Positions 10,436-20,845 are shown, counted from the first letter of the stretch. The stretch: 64,000 bases of DNA from Liriodendron chinense (GCA_003013855.2 PVNU02000773.1:1473001-1537000); one strand, 5' to 3'. Numbers and translations: made by a program. The notes: a model not told the origin generated them from the letters alone.

Positions 10436-11841
10436 CTTCACTTTTTCCATCGTTTGAACTGGGTGCAGTTGCATAATTCCTCAAATTCTGCTAAAAGAAG
10501 AACAACAACAGTCAGACCACAGCCATACCAAGAGAACCAGATACTTATAAAAGTGACCAACAAATACCATTTTATGAAAATAATTAATAGGAAAGATATA
10601 TCAGAATGAGGACAGTACAAATTATTGCAGCATCTTTTCTTTTTTCTTTTCTTTTTTTGAAATATTACAAATTATTACAGCATCTGAATAGCAGAAATAA
10701 GCAAAACATTAGAGGATGAATGGATTCACCATCTGTGAATGTTAAAATACGACAAGCAAGTACATCTGCGAGAGGAAATATAGAATGCTGAGCCCAAACT
10801 AGAGAAATATTGCTTGCATCAGCATTCCATATGGGAAGGGCATACCTTTCAGAGACCCAACTGTTCATCCAAACCCGCTGGACAACTCTAGTTCCAGACA
10901 TTCAATTGTTGCCTGAAAATGGATGGTTAAGAGTAAAATGGAGTCCACAGATCATATGCAATAGAAGAAAAAGGCCCACCAATTTGATGGCTGGGAGTAT
11001 TCAATAGAGGAAACTTTCATCCATTCGACCATCCACAGTGAGCCCATTGAAACGCACGGCCTGGATCACTTAAATGTGGCCACCACACCCATATGGCATG
11101 CTGACCCAAATAAAAATCGCCTCTGCTTGGGGCGGGGGCAGCACTGTATGATAAGGCATTATACGATGCTGATCCGAAACAAACAGTGCATTCAGTTCTA
11201 CGGAACAGCAGTACAAATGGCCCACCTCTCAGACATTCAGGCAATTCACGTGGACTACCCCATCGTGGATACTTCATTCCCCAAAAGCACCGGCAATTGA
11301 GCTATCTCAACGGTTGGACTGATTCCTACAGATCGACAGTTAGACAATGGCTGATCAACCAATCATATGACTAACATTTTTTTCAACTGAACCATCCATG
11401 GTGGGGCCCAGCAGATAAATGGCTAAGATCAGGAGTTAACCTACAAGAAAAAAAAAAAAATACACCATTTCACCCATCCTACATTGTACACTTCCGCCGG
11501 TGTAACACCTCTAAAGACTAAGAAGTAAAAAAACAACAAAAGCAATATCAGTTTTACCATAAACGGCTCACATTGATTCATTTACCACAGGAATCGGCTT
11601 AAATCAGTTCAATCTTCCAATGAAATTGGGGCTTTCATAACACAAATACGATCTGATAGTCACGAAGGAATAGATGAAAATGATGAAAGAAACCCTTTTT
11701 TTTTCTTTTTACCTCGGTAGTGGCGAAATTAGGGCTGGCGGAGCTCCTTTGAGTGCCAGATCTCTGCGTGAAAACGGTTTCGGTTCTCACCATCCTTTGG
11801 ATGAGAGCGAAATTAGGACGAAGACGCCCCGCCAAAGCCAT
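10436..11841 (-). CDS. Possible 5' exons of a small mitochondrial-type protein gene (partial)
   Basis: Exon 1 would run from the ATG at 11841 down to 11713 (43 codons, beginning MALAGRLRPNFALIQRMVRT), ending GAG before a GTAAAAAG donor. Exon 2 would run from 10490 to 10436 (after TTCTTTTAG, before GTGAAATAT), encoding QNLRNYATAPSSNDGKSE plus one base. The first part is rich in Arg, Ser, Thr and Ala and poor in acidic residues. The RNYAT string recalls the region around mitochondrial presequence cleavage sites. I do not recognise the family and could not place later exons with confidence. A frame near 9860-9795 ending in RVISGYYAS then stop is one candidate last exon, but its phase does not join exon 2 directly. 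It could be a real small gene or a chance arrangement. Confidence 0.35.
10935..11450. other. Repeat-derived DNA, no gene seen
   Basis: Part of the presumed intron. Phrases such as CCATCCATGGTGGGGCCCAG resemble pieces of the fold-back family, without resolvable ends. Short open frames on both strands look like chance. Confidence 0.4.
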
Positions 11842-12666
11842 TGAAGAAGAAAAGCTAAACCCCTAGATTTTTCGCTGGTGGCAGAAAGGAAGAGAGCTTA
11901 GGCCCGAGAAGAAGATGAATCTGCAGTCGGGGATGGAACGCTTGGATCTATCGATTTACCTTACCGGTGCCCTTGAAGGTTTAAGAATTTACAGAAGAGA
12001 ATTTTACAAAAAAAACCTAATTATTGTGGAATTTACATTCTGATACCTTCATGAAAAAGATTTTCAAAAACTTACCTAAGTATTAGCATTCCACTGGCTT
12101 TGGCTGGTTGGCTGCTCGAGTGGGCCCACCGTGATGCTTTTGTGAAATCCACCCTGACTCTGCTTTAATAGAGAAGGTCTCAGGTCCAATCTATTGAACG
12201 CTTCCTTTCTAACGGTCCATCCAGATGGTTAACTATAAGGTGGACCATACATGAAAGTTGAATATGAACTGCTAATCATACATTTCTTAACTGTCCATTT
12301 TTATCATGGACATGTAGAGTAACCATTTTTTTATGTCATGGTCCAAAATCACATTATGTTGGCAATGCTAATTCATGGCCGTGGATAAATGAATGTCATA
12401 GTACAAAATAAAAAGGCAATTTGGATGCAAACAAAGATACGTCCTATACATAAGTCATGCATATTTATAATTTGCCTAATTCATATGGAATCAAAAATAT
12501 TAAAGTAAGCTTATATTAAAATAGTTGGATTAAAGCTAGTATAATATCTCATGGAATAGTGAAACAAAGATAATCCAATTTTGTTCTTACTTGGGAGCAC
12601 ATAGGAGCATGATGTGTTGTGCATGTGCAACCATCCCTACTTAGGCCTTCCACATGTGCTATTATG
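11842..12666. other. Intergenic, partial fold-back-type repeat
   Basis: The first 100 bases could hold the promoter and leader of the minus-strand candidate gene ending at 11841. From about 12115 to 12330 the phrases GGGCCCACCGTGATGCTTTT, GAAATCCACCCTGACTC and CGGTCCATCCAGATGG match the fold-back family, but only one arm is seen. The rest shows no gene. Confidence 0.4.
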
Positions 12667-12866
12667 TGTTAGGAACCTTGCGGAAGCACAAAAGAGAATC
12701 AAACAATAACCATACAACACACACACAATCAACCATAAGAGACAATTTGATTTTACGTGAAAAAATCCTTGCAGAAAAAAAATCACAACACGAAGCAAGC
12801 AACACTATGAATTTCATAAGTTTATAATAGATTATCAACCCACAAGCAAAGCTCCAAGAGAAAACC

Positions 12867-12908
<42 letters not shown>

Positions 12909-13223
12909 AACTCTCACAAACCCTAAGGAATGTCTTGAAACAACCCTAATCCTGATTATAACTTGCTTAAATAGCAAATAACCAAAAATAGAAACAATTG
13001 CCGCAAAATCGTGCAAGACTGCGCGCACTGTCGATAGGTCCATAGATAAGATCAACGGTGGCCTGTCGATAAGATCGACAAAGGTCCATAAACAATCCAA
13101 CAAGCAAACTCAAAAATTTGGAAAGTCGGTTGATAGGATCGACCAGCCCTCGATAGGATCGATGCTGGCATCAATGGAATCGAAAGACCAAGTCAGCAAG
13201 ATCAGAGGCATCTGATTCCAACA
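12667..13223 (-). repeat. LTR of the Copia element (3' LTR)
   Basis: On the minus strand this block begins TGTTGGAATC at 13223 and ends GTTCCTAACA at 12667, giving imperfect TG...CA inverted ends as in Copia LTRs. It lies directly past the RNase H reading frame (which ends near 13325), where the 3' LTR is expected. It contains a (CT)n run at 12872-12905. The block at 27183-27674 shares its internal layout (GACAATTTGATTTTACGTG here, GATAATTTGAATTTTTCGTG there), supporting the LTR reading. No 5' LTR partner was found. Confidence 0.65.
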
Positions 13224-13324
13224 ATGTCCATTGTGGCTTTAATCGCTAACACCATATTTTCTTTGTTTCATTCATCATCTCTACTTCAATCATAGCTTCA
13301 CAGCTTCTCGTGCACACTGCGTCT

Positions 13325-13865
13325 TTATTCCGTCTTCGCCAATCCTAGAGAAGTTGCGCATAACTTGAACTTCTCTGTAGAAACCACCTTGGTGAGCATG
13401 TCCGCTAGATTTATGCTGGTGCGAATCTTTTCCAGAGTTACATCATCTTCCTCAAAGCACCCGTCGAATAAAATAGTGACCCACATCAATGTGTTTAGTA
13501 CGAGAGTGATAAACAAAATTCTTAGCCAAATTTATAGCACTAGAGCTGTCACAATTGACCGACACAGTCTCCTGTTAAAGCCACAACTGATTCATCATGC
13601 CCCTCAACCAAACAGTCTCCTTGAACGCTTCTATCAGCGTCATATACTCTACTTCAATAGTGGAAAGAGCCATCACCGACTTAAGCCTGGACATCCAATT
13701 AATCACTTCAATCACTAGCACAAATGAATAACTAAAAGTCGATCTCCTGCAATCCACACTGCTTACATAATCTGAATCGATGTACCTATCAAACTTGTCC
13801 TTAAACCTTTGAAATGTCAAAGCATAGTCCTGCGTACTATGAATGTACCAAGGTAGCCATTTCAC
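13325..13865 (-). pseudogene. Copia RNase H remnant
   Basis: The frame at 13865-13575 contains DSDYVSSVDCRRSTFSYSF followed by ALSTIEVEYMTLIEAFKETV, the Copia RNase H pattern (SDYA..D...RRST.GY and ALST.EAEY). The last part continues in another frame at 13516-13325 with EKIRTSINLADMLTKVV, the standard end of Copia pol. The region between carries a stop or shift. Polymerase-associated RNase H would degrade the RNA strand during element copying. This copy is inactive. Confidence 0.85.
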
Positions 13866-13871
13866 TGCTTC

Positions 13872-15096
13872 TCAATATTGCTTGTCGGGATTAAACATGA
13901 ATCTGCTAACAACACACATAGCTTGTAAAATATCTAGCCTTGTACAAACCATAGCATACATCAAGTTGCCCACTGCACTTGAATAAGGCACACGAGACAT
14001 AATATGCTTTTCTTCATATGTTTTTAGAAATTGTTCTAAAGAAAGCTTGAAGTCATAATATGATGGTTTGGCCTTATCTATTCCAAACTTTATCAATACA
14101 TTTCCAAGGTATTCAGCTTGAGACAACCACAAACTACTCTTATTACTGTCTCTATGTATATCAATGTCGAGAACCCTCTTTGTAGCCCCAGATCATTCAT
14201 CTCGAATATCCATAAAAAATGAGTCTTCAATACATCAATATCAAACATGTTATGACTGGCAATAAGCATGTCATCAACGTAAAGAACCAGTATGATAAAT
14301 TTCTTGTCACTTAATGTAATAAAATAAACACAGTGGGGTTCGGAGCCTTGCCTCGTTGGTAGACTTTGGGGAGTTTTAACAGGGGGTCTCGGTTTCGAAA
14401 CCCATCCGTGGTGAAAATCCACATTGCTGACAACACTAGTAGGTGCGTTGCATGACTGACTCGGTGGGTGTGTTGCGCGATTGACTCGGTGGGTGGGTTG
14501 CCTGACTGACAAAAAAAAAAAAGTTAAACACAGTGATCATACTTGCTCCTAAAAAAGCCTTGACTCATCATGAATGAATCAAATTTCTCGTACAATTGCC
14601 TAGGTGACTATTTGAGACCGTATGACGATCTCCTCAACCTGCAAACTTGTTTTCTACCCTTTGTACCGTATAACCTTCTGGTTGCGTCGTGTAAATTTAT
14701 TCGTCCAATTCTCCATGCAGGAAAGTGGTATTTACATCCATTTGTTCCAGCTCGAGGTCGTATCGAGAAACCAGAGCTAATACGAACCTGATAGATACTT
14801 ATTTCACAACCGGCGTAAAGATCTCACTAAAGTCCACACATTTATGCTGAACATAACCCTTCACCACTAAACTAGCCTTGTACTTATCATGTTTCTTTCG
14901 AAAAATCTATTTTCACTCAATCGATTTTCGACTCACCGAAAGCTCCACCAACTCCCACGTCTTATTCTTGTATAGAGAGTTCATCTCGTCCTACATTGCT
15001 GCCTTCCATTTTTTAGCATTTACATCGTGCAGTGCCTCCTCAAAGGTAAATGGATCCCCCTCATCCATGATAAGGGTGAATGTAGCATTTGAGTAA
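13872..15096 (-). pseudogene. Copia reverse transcriptase remnant, split by a SINE
   Basis: The catalytic motif YVDDM is encoded at 14281-14267 on the minus strand, within the string LVLYVDDMLIASHN. The C-terminal part follows in another frame at 14132-13872 (LSQAEYLGNVLIKFGI, then YSSAVGNLMYAMVCTRLDI). The N-terminal part upstream of the SINE, about 14560-15096, is broken by stops. The SINE with its own target duplication lies at 14336-14524. Function is lost. Confidence 0.85.
14325..14535 (+). mobile_element. tRNA-derived SINE inserted in Copia reverse transcriptase
   Basis: The body at 14336-14524 is flanked by an exact 11-bp duplication TAAACACAGTG (14325-14335 and 14525-14535). It ends in a run of 12 A. 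Near its start TTGCCTCGTTGGTAGAC resembles a tRNA A box, and GGTTTCGAAACCC about 45 bases on resembles a B box, so it could be transcribed by RNA polymerase III. The 3' half repeats the phrase GGTGKGTTGC..GACTGACTC, which identifies the family also seen at 17926 and 34441. Non-coding. Confidence 0.88.
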
Positions 15097-15124
15097 TTCA
15101 TATACCTCGCCAGTAACTTGCGAT

Positions 15125-15715
15125 CTATAGGTGTATTTCTTCACACAGGTAGCTGCTCCACTTGATCCTGTATCTCTGCATGCGTCTCAGTCTCGGCTCG
15201 TGTCTCATCTCTATTAACCTGGATGTCAACAACCTCTGATATTTTCGGTTCCTTTGACACCTCTTTCGAAATAAAAACCCTTCACCAAATCTAACATCAC
15301 AGCTCAAAGTAATTTTTCGTGTGACAGGGTCATACAACCTGTAACCCTTCACACCATCAACATAGCTCACAAATATACATTTTTTGGCCCTTTAGTCTAG
15401 CTTATCTCTCTCAACTGATGGTGCATGAGAGTAAGCTTCATAACCAAATACCCACATACTTGAGTAATCAGTCGTATGACCACTCCATACTTCTCATGGA
15501 ATTTTGCAATCAATAGTCGTAGAAGGTGACCGATTTATCAGATAACAAGCCGAGCTAATGGCCTCAATCCATAGCTCTTTGCCTAACTTAGCATTACTCA
15601 ACATGCATTGGGCCATCTTTAAAAGAGCCTGATTTATCCTCTCTGTCACACCATTTTGCTCTGGTGTGTAGCGCATTATATTGTGCTTCATGATCTATTC
15701 TTCCTTACAATACTG
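15125..15715 (-). pseudogene. Copia integrase remnant (C-terminal part)
   Basis: The frame at 15691-15494 reads RYTPEQNGVTERINQALLKM and goes on to ELWIEAISSACYLINRSPST, the conserved end of the Copia integrase core with its final catalytic Glu in the QNGVTE context. Downstream, 15370-15125 carries VKGYRLYDPVTRKITLSCDV, the typical linker before reverse transcriptase. The two are in different frames. Upstream, 15720-16210 holds the more damaged first half of integrase. Confidence 0.85.
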
Positions 15716-16214
15716 ACTGAATTCCCCCGAAACGAACTCTCCATCATTATCGGTTTTCAACACTTTTAATTTATGCCTTAATTGATTTTCCACCATTGCC
15801 TTCCAATGTTTGAAGGTGATAAAAACATCGGATTTATTTTTCAAAAAATAAACTCATGCCTTCCTGTTACAGTCGTCGATAAACGGCACGAACTATGATG
15901 ACCCCCTAATAGAAACTATAGGCGACATCCCTCATACATTTGAATGAACATATTCTAGCATCATTTTACAAACATGTTTCCTAGTTTTAAATAACAACCC
16001 AGACTGTTTATCCTACATCTAGTGCTTGCATATACTAAAGTTTATACATTTAAAATTTGGAAGTAAAGAACGATAAAGAGAGTACCTTCATGCCTCGTTT
16101 GCTCATGTAACTCAAGCGTGCATACCACATACGTATAGACGTGGAATTCACTACAGATGCTGCAGCTCCACCTGATGAAGTACTTCCAATCGACCTGTAA
16201 ATGTTTCCATGCCG

Positions 16215-16571
16215 CTATCCCTTCATAATAACAAGAACCCCCTTATAAACCTTGCAAAATCGATTAAAATCGGTGAACTTACACCCCATCACCTCGAGTG
16301 AACAAAGAGAAATCATATTTTTCTTCAACCTAGGAACGTGCCTCACTTCCATCAAGATTCGTTCGATCCCATCAAGCATCTCAATGCGCAAAAATCCAAT
16401 CCCCGCTACTCTACCAGCATAGTCATCGCCTAGAAACACCGAGTTGCCCTCATACTCCCTGTATGAAGTAAAGATGCTCCAATCTTGGCACATGTGATAC
16501 AAAACCCCGGAGTCCATGATATACTCATCGTTGAGAGACCCCATCTCTAACACTGTCAAGACCTCGCACAC
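16215..16571 (-). pseudogene. Copia protease and pre-integrase remnant
   Basis: The 118-codon frame contains YIMDSGVLYHMCQDWSIFTS, where MDSG stands for the aspartic protease active-site motif DSGA. It continues with VRHVPRLKKNMISLCSLEVM, the usual Copia protease to GAG-pre-integrase stretch. A degenerate zinc knuckle region lies just upstream at about 16655-16720. Confidence 0.85.
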
Positions 16572-16756
16572 ATCACTACCCTCCTCATAAGATTCAGCGG
16601 TACTGGCTTCCTTTGAAGATTTTCTTGTCTTCTCTTTCTTACTATTGAGATTATTACAATCTTATTTCATGTGCCCTACTTGGACACACACTTAACATTT
16701 CAACTTGCTTTTACCCTTGCGACTTGAATCTCGAACGTGACGATTGCCTCACCTCG

Positions 16757-17160
16757 TTAAGAATTCCTCCCCCTCATAGATAGTGCATTAGAGGACGAAC
16801 TCACGTCACCGATCTTCTGTCTCATCACCTTCGACTGGAGGGCTGAGATGACAATCTCAACATTAATAGTTTCCTTGCCTGCACATAATGAGTCCTTGAG
16901 TGACTCATATGAACTTGGAAGATAATTCAATAAGATGCAGGCTTGATATTTACCCTTTATCTGTTCACCAATGTCCAACAACTTACAAATCAGCCAGTTT
17001 AAAGTGTAGATGTGGTCGTCCGCATCGGTCCCCACCACCATCTTCATGTTGAACAATTGTAGCATCAGATTCAACCTGTTTTCTAGAGACTTCTTCGCTT
17101 AAACGTTCTGTAGTTCGGTCCATGCATCAATTGACGTCTTCTCCCTTTACAAGCATGGCG
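16757..17160 (-). pseudogene. Copia gag remnant
   Basis: The frame at 17074-16757 holds LNWLICKLLDIGEQIKGKYQ, then LLNYLPSSYESLKDSL, the classic Copia gag pattern (a retrotran_gag_2-like domain). Further N-terminal sequence continues to about 17160 with stops. The start of gag and everything before it are missing. Confidence 0.8.
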
Positions 17161-17412
17161 CGTAGTCAAGTGCATATGCATATTCTAGTTTCAATTGTGA
17201 ATTCTAGTGTGTTGATTGCAATTCCTATGATCCACAAAATGTTGATTTCATTTAATACAATGTTTTTCCCAAATGAAGAATTTAATCCCAATGGGATTGG
17301 ACGGTCAAAATTCCATGGTATTTCCATACATATAATCATTATTATATAATGTTGTCAATTCCATCCAATGCAATTCAATACCACCTAATCCCTCATTCCA
17401 AACATGCCCTAA
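17161..17412. repeat. Unclassified repeat, related to 22325-22605
   Basis: This block shares the order and wording of the one at 22325-22605: a TATGCATAT word, TTGTGAATTCTAGTGTGTTGAT against TTGTGAATCTAGTCTGTTTGAT, then GAATTTRATYCCAA, ATTCCAT..TATTT, ATAATCATT and finally AACATGCCCT against AAACAGGCCT. Such an ending is frequent in PIF/Harbinger or hAT MITEs, but the left end was not resolved. It abuts the broken end of the Copia element. Confidence 0.55.
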
Positions 17413-17910
17413 TTGCGTGCACCCTGATGCTTATAATTGCTCTCGGCATGCACCACTCCCAGGGCTTGTAGTCGGACCCTAATCACTCGCTCCTGAGACC
17501 TGTAATCGCACCCTAAATATTGCTCATGGGAACTATAATCTCTTTGGTAAGTTCCTAACATTAGCCCAATCTAACCATCAGGTGGTCCACCATGTTGGGT
17601 GGCTGTGCCGCACAATGATACCCAACTTGTTCCCTCCACTATGATGTTAGATGCCAATGACATCTAGCTAATTCAATCAATATTGTGTGGGCACAACCAC
17701 CCAACACGTTAGGCTTGGATCAGCCCAACTTTATGTTCTTTATTGCTAGTGGAATAACCACTGTTGAACAGCATGGGTGACATAAATGAACTTCAGCTAA
17801 GTACCCATAAGCCAACATTAAAATTACCAATCCCTCATAAACAATAGTGCTGAATTGCTGATAGGTTTTGGGGCAATCTGCAAGGAAATCAGAAGGATGC
17901 ATTTGCAGTA
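17413..17910. other. Intergenic, no gene seen
   Basis: Contains a loose internal repetition at 17410-17545 (GCACCCTGATGCTTATAATTGCTC, then ...CTGTAATCGCACCCTAAATATTGCTC) and short GGTGGTCCACCATG words of fold-back type. No credible open frame. Confidence 0.4.
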
Positions 17911-18230
17911 ATCTAATAATCTAAACCATGTCCTCCTAGCTCAAGTGGATGCATTTCAAGAGTAGGTATCAGATTTTAATGCTAAGGAGATATACTAATT
18001 GCACTGATTGGTTCATTATGTGACTAACAATGTGGGTGTATTACCCAGCTAGCTAACAAGGTGGATGCGTTGCATGACTAACCAAAAAAAAAAAAAAAAA
18101 TCTAATAAGACACCAATTACATAGGTTCATCATCTAACTAACTACTAACAGTGTGAGTGTGTTGCCCAGCAAACAGGGTGGGTACATCGCATGACTAACT
18201 AAAGAAATAAAAAAAATCTAGTAATCTAAA
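17911..18230 (+). mobile_element. SINE with duplicated 3' half
   Basis: The outer repeats ATCTAATAATCTAAA (17911-17925) and ATCTAGTAATCTAAA (18216-18230) agree at 14 of 15 bases. The body starts CCATGTCCTCCTAGCTCAAGTG (A-box-like TAGCTCAAGTGG) and reaches a first A tail at 18083-18100. A second 3' half then follows (GTGTGTTGCCCAGC..GGGTGGGTACATCGCATGAC) with its own A-rich tail. Part of the target word, ATCTAATAA, also occurs between the two tails at 18100-18108. The family is the one at 14336 and 34441. Confidence 0.75.
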
Positions 18231-18930
18231 TCAGGAGGGAAATTTTTACAATCATCCCTATAAAAATGCATGCATGTAATGTACTAAGCTTCTTTATATC
18301 CATTTTCTTTTTTAGTTTTTTTAACATCCATTTTTTATTTCCCACCATTTTTCCTTTTTGTATGAAAATAATCCATTTGTTAGGTTTAAATATCAATTTT
18401 CCATTATCACCAGCACATAATCCATGGTCCTGTTGAATAAAAATCGGAAGTCAAAAGTCGTCTTTTGCACGAGATGCAGCCGTACATGTCTTCGTGGCAC
18501 GTTTGCCGACAGACACACGTGTGAATAAGAATGACCCACGAAAACTTTAATCCAGAAAGTTCTGGCAATCACCTTTCCAGAGGTTTGCCAATTCCACGCG
18601 CATGGAAGCGAAACACATTCACTCCCTTGAGCCTGTGTCCCAACTTGACTCGTGTCTAACATCGAGCTTTTCATCAATGAGCTATGCTGTTTATATCTTC
18701 TGATTCAGGCCGTTTAACTCCTCTAGTGGGCCATAACATATAAAATTGATTTAACCTTTAATTTACTTTGTGAGTTGTGGCCCACCTAAAGAGTGAAATC
18801 AGGAGAAGATCCCAGCATCATTTCAGCCTCACATAAAGCTCAGATCTCACACGTATATTTCATATTTGCAAGAACTAGCAAACCCGCCTTGCCGACGTAC
18901 ATCAGGACGCGGATTTCCTGCGAGAGCCAT
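18231..18930. other. Intergenic repeats, no gene seen
   Basis: AT-rich up to about 18400, then mixed. The piece at 18725-18800 (TTTACTTTGTGAGTTGTGGCC, then AGAGTGAAATCAGGA) recurs diverged at 57920-57985, so part of this is a repeat. The minus-strand frame at 18677-18393 has no recognisable features. Confidence 0.4.
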
Positions 18931-18934
18931 TCGC

Positions 18935-19390
18935 AAGTTGTTCTGCGCTGGGATGTAGGTGGGGCCACCCTGATGTTTGTGAGAAATCGACCCCGTTCAT
19001 CCGTTTTGAGACATCATTTTAAGAGATGCGGACAAAAATGAGGTGGATACAAAACTCACGTGTTGGGGAAAGAAATGCCTCCCCCTTTGAAACCTTTTAA
19101 GGCTCCACCTTGATGTTTAACATCCAAACCATTTACAAGGTCATTCGCACTTGGATGAAGTGATAAAACTAAAAAGTTAGCCTGATACAAAATTTTGTGG
19201 ACATATGAATGTTTCAACAGTGGTCGCTGAATCCACACTGTTTCCTCTTGTATGGCCTACTTGAGTTTTGGATCTACCTCAGCTTTGGCCGCGTGTCCTA
19301 AACTGATGTCTCAAAACGGATGAACGGGGTGGATTTCTCACAAACTTCACGGTGGGCCTCACCTAGCATCCCAGCGCAGGAACTTCGGCG
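18935..19390. mobile_element. Fold-back MITE
   Basis: Two inverted arms of about 120 bp. The left contains TGCGCTGGGATGTAGGTGGGGCC, GTTTGTGAGAAATCGACCCC and CGTTCATCCGTTTTGAGACA. The right carries the reverse complements around 19300-19385 (CAAAACGGATGAACGGGG, TTTCTCACAAACTT, GCATCCCAGCGCAGGA). The middle has the family phrases CACTGTTTCC and TTTAACATCCAAACC. I did not find a convincing target duplication, so exact ends are uncertain by about 20 bases. Confidence 0.65.
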
Positions 19391-19877
19391 TCCCTTACAC
19401 GAAGAGGATCGCATATTCACCAGTACCGTCTGATGAGTGGATCAAATCCCAACACGTGCGCACAAACCCAACACTATGGCCACGTATGCTTCAGGTTGAC
19501 ATTTATAGACGGATAACGGGGGTTACTTTGGCTAACGTGGACGGAACGCCTCCACGTGGATGAGATCCACACCATCTGTCAGTTACGCCACCTGCTGAGG
19601 CCGAAAAATGGGAAATAGTTGAGATGGAAATCCACCACCAGTAAAATCGTCCAAATTATGTGTGAGGTCCACTGTAGTATGTATACGCCATCCAATCCAC
19701 TCATCTGATACTAAGAGGCTGGATGAATGGAGCCCACGAAAATGAGGACATTTCAATACTCATTGGGCAAACCACGTGAATTTAGAGTTTCTCGTATGAT
19801 TTTACACCATTTCATATTTGTGTGGGTCATCTAAGTCTTCGATCTGATGCACTTTGTCCCGGCAGGGAAGAATGAGT
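19391..19877. other. Intergenic, no gene seen
   Basis: Mixed-composition DNA between two fold-back elements. A few ACGTG words (TCCACGTGGA at 19551-19560 is one) are present but without any gene nearby to assign them to. Confidence 0.4.
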
Positions 19878-19886
19878 CACGCTCTC

Positions 19887-20417
19887 GGGCGCGAATTAGG
19901 TGGTACCTTGGGAACAGCTTAGTGGGTGTTACCCTGACCGTGTGGGGCCCATTTTGATGTATTTTTTATATATCGACACCGTCTATATGTTTTTTCATAT
20001 CATTTTAGGAAGTGATCCAAAAGCCTAATAAGATACAAATCTCAGGTGGACCATAACACTAGAAACAGTGATGAATAACCATTAAAAACATTTTGTTGAC
20101 CACAAAAGTATTGGATCAATCTGATCTTTATAATTTCCCTTAATTAAGACATTATTGACATTATTAAGAGCTTGGATTGCAAATAAAAATTACCAAAACC
20201 TTAAGATGGGCTTTCTGAAATTTTTAATGGTGGGGCACTCAATCACACTGTTTCTAGTGATATAGCCCACTTGAGATTTAGATATGCATAAATTTTCGAA
20301 CCTCCTATAAAATGTGATGTAGAAAAGGATGGACGGCGTGGATGTACAACATATCATCCATGTGGGCCACACGGTAGGGTTAACACCCACTAAGCTGTTA
20401 ACACCTAATTCGCGCCC
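19887..20417. mobile_element. Fold-back MITE with exact 9-bp target duplication
   Basis: A 531 bp element. The left end GGGCGCGAATTAGGTG and the right end CACCTAATTCGCGCCC are perfect inverted repeats. Similarity continues inward (ACAGCTTAGTGGGTGTTA on both arms). It is flanked by CACGCTCTC at 19878-19886 and 20418-20426. A 9-bp duplication with long inverted ends is the Mutator-superfamily pattern. The interior has the fold-back family phrases GTGGACCATAACACTAGAAA and AACATTTTGTTG. No coding. This is the cleanest copy in the window for defining the family. Confidence 0.9.
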
Positions 20418-20457
20418 CACGCTCTCCGCGTGGGAAGTCTAAGACAATCCAGTGGAG

Positions 20458-20845
20458 GGTGCGGCCCCCGATTCACCATACACAGTGCGGCCCTGACCGT
20501 GGGCCCACCTTTATATATTTATTGAATATCCACTCCGTACATCCGTTTTTCCGGATCATTTTAGATCATAGTCCAAAAAATGAAGCACATCCAAATCTTA
20601 TTTGAAGAGCACTAAAGGAAACAGTGGTGATTGAAAGCCTACACTTAAAAACCTCCTATGGCCCACCATAGTGTTTATTTTCCATCCAACCTGTTGATAA
20701 CGTTATCTGAAAAAACAGATAACGTTATCAACATTCTCTAACATTATCTGAAAAAACAGATGAACAGATTAGATATGTAATGAATACATTAAGGTGGGCC
20801 CCACGGTCAGGGACGGACTGTGTTTTGTGTAGCCGGGGCTGCACC
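20458..20845. mobile_element. Fold-back MITE upstream of the small gene
   Basis: The arms of about 56 bp match when read inward: the left has GGTGCGGCCCCCG, ACACAGTGCGGCCCTGACC and GTGGGCCCACCTT; the right has the reverse complements GGTGGGCCCCACGGTCAGGG, ACTGTGTTTTGTGTAGC and CCGGGGCTGCACC. The centre contains a perfect 14-bp hairpin at 20696-20729. It ends about 114 bases before the ATG at 20960. No target duplication was evident. Confidence 0.7.
20696..20729. repeat. Perfect hairpin, 14-bp stem and A6 loop
   Basis: GATAACGTTATCTG, then six A, then CAGATAACGTTATC. A partial second copy (AACATTATCTG, six A, CAGATGAAC) follows at about 20739-20767. It lies at the symmetry centre of the fold-back element at 20458-20845. 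Confidence 0.9.

Larger units (their letters stand above)
12667..17160 (-). mobile_element. Decayed Copia LTR retrotransposon, 5'-truncated
   Basis: Read on the minus strand the order is gag, protease/pre-integrase, integrase, reverse transcriptase, RNase H, then LTR. This order, with integrase before reverse transcriptase, defines Copia. The pieces are in several frames separated by stops and small shifts, so it cannot make protein. Homology stops abruptly at about 17160, where an unrelated repeat begins. A SINE sits in the reverse transcriptase (14336-14524). The absence of an identifiable 5' LTR and the frame damage point to an old copy. Confidence 0.88.
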
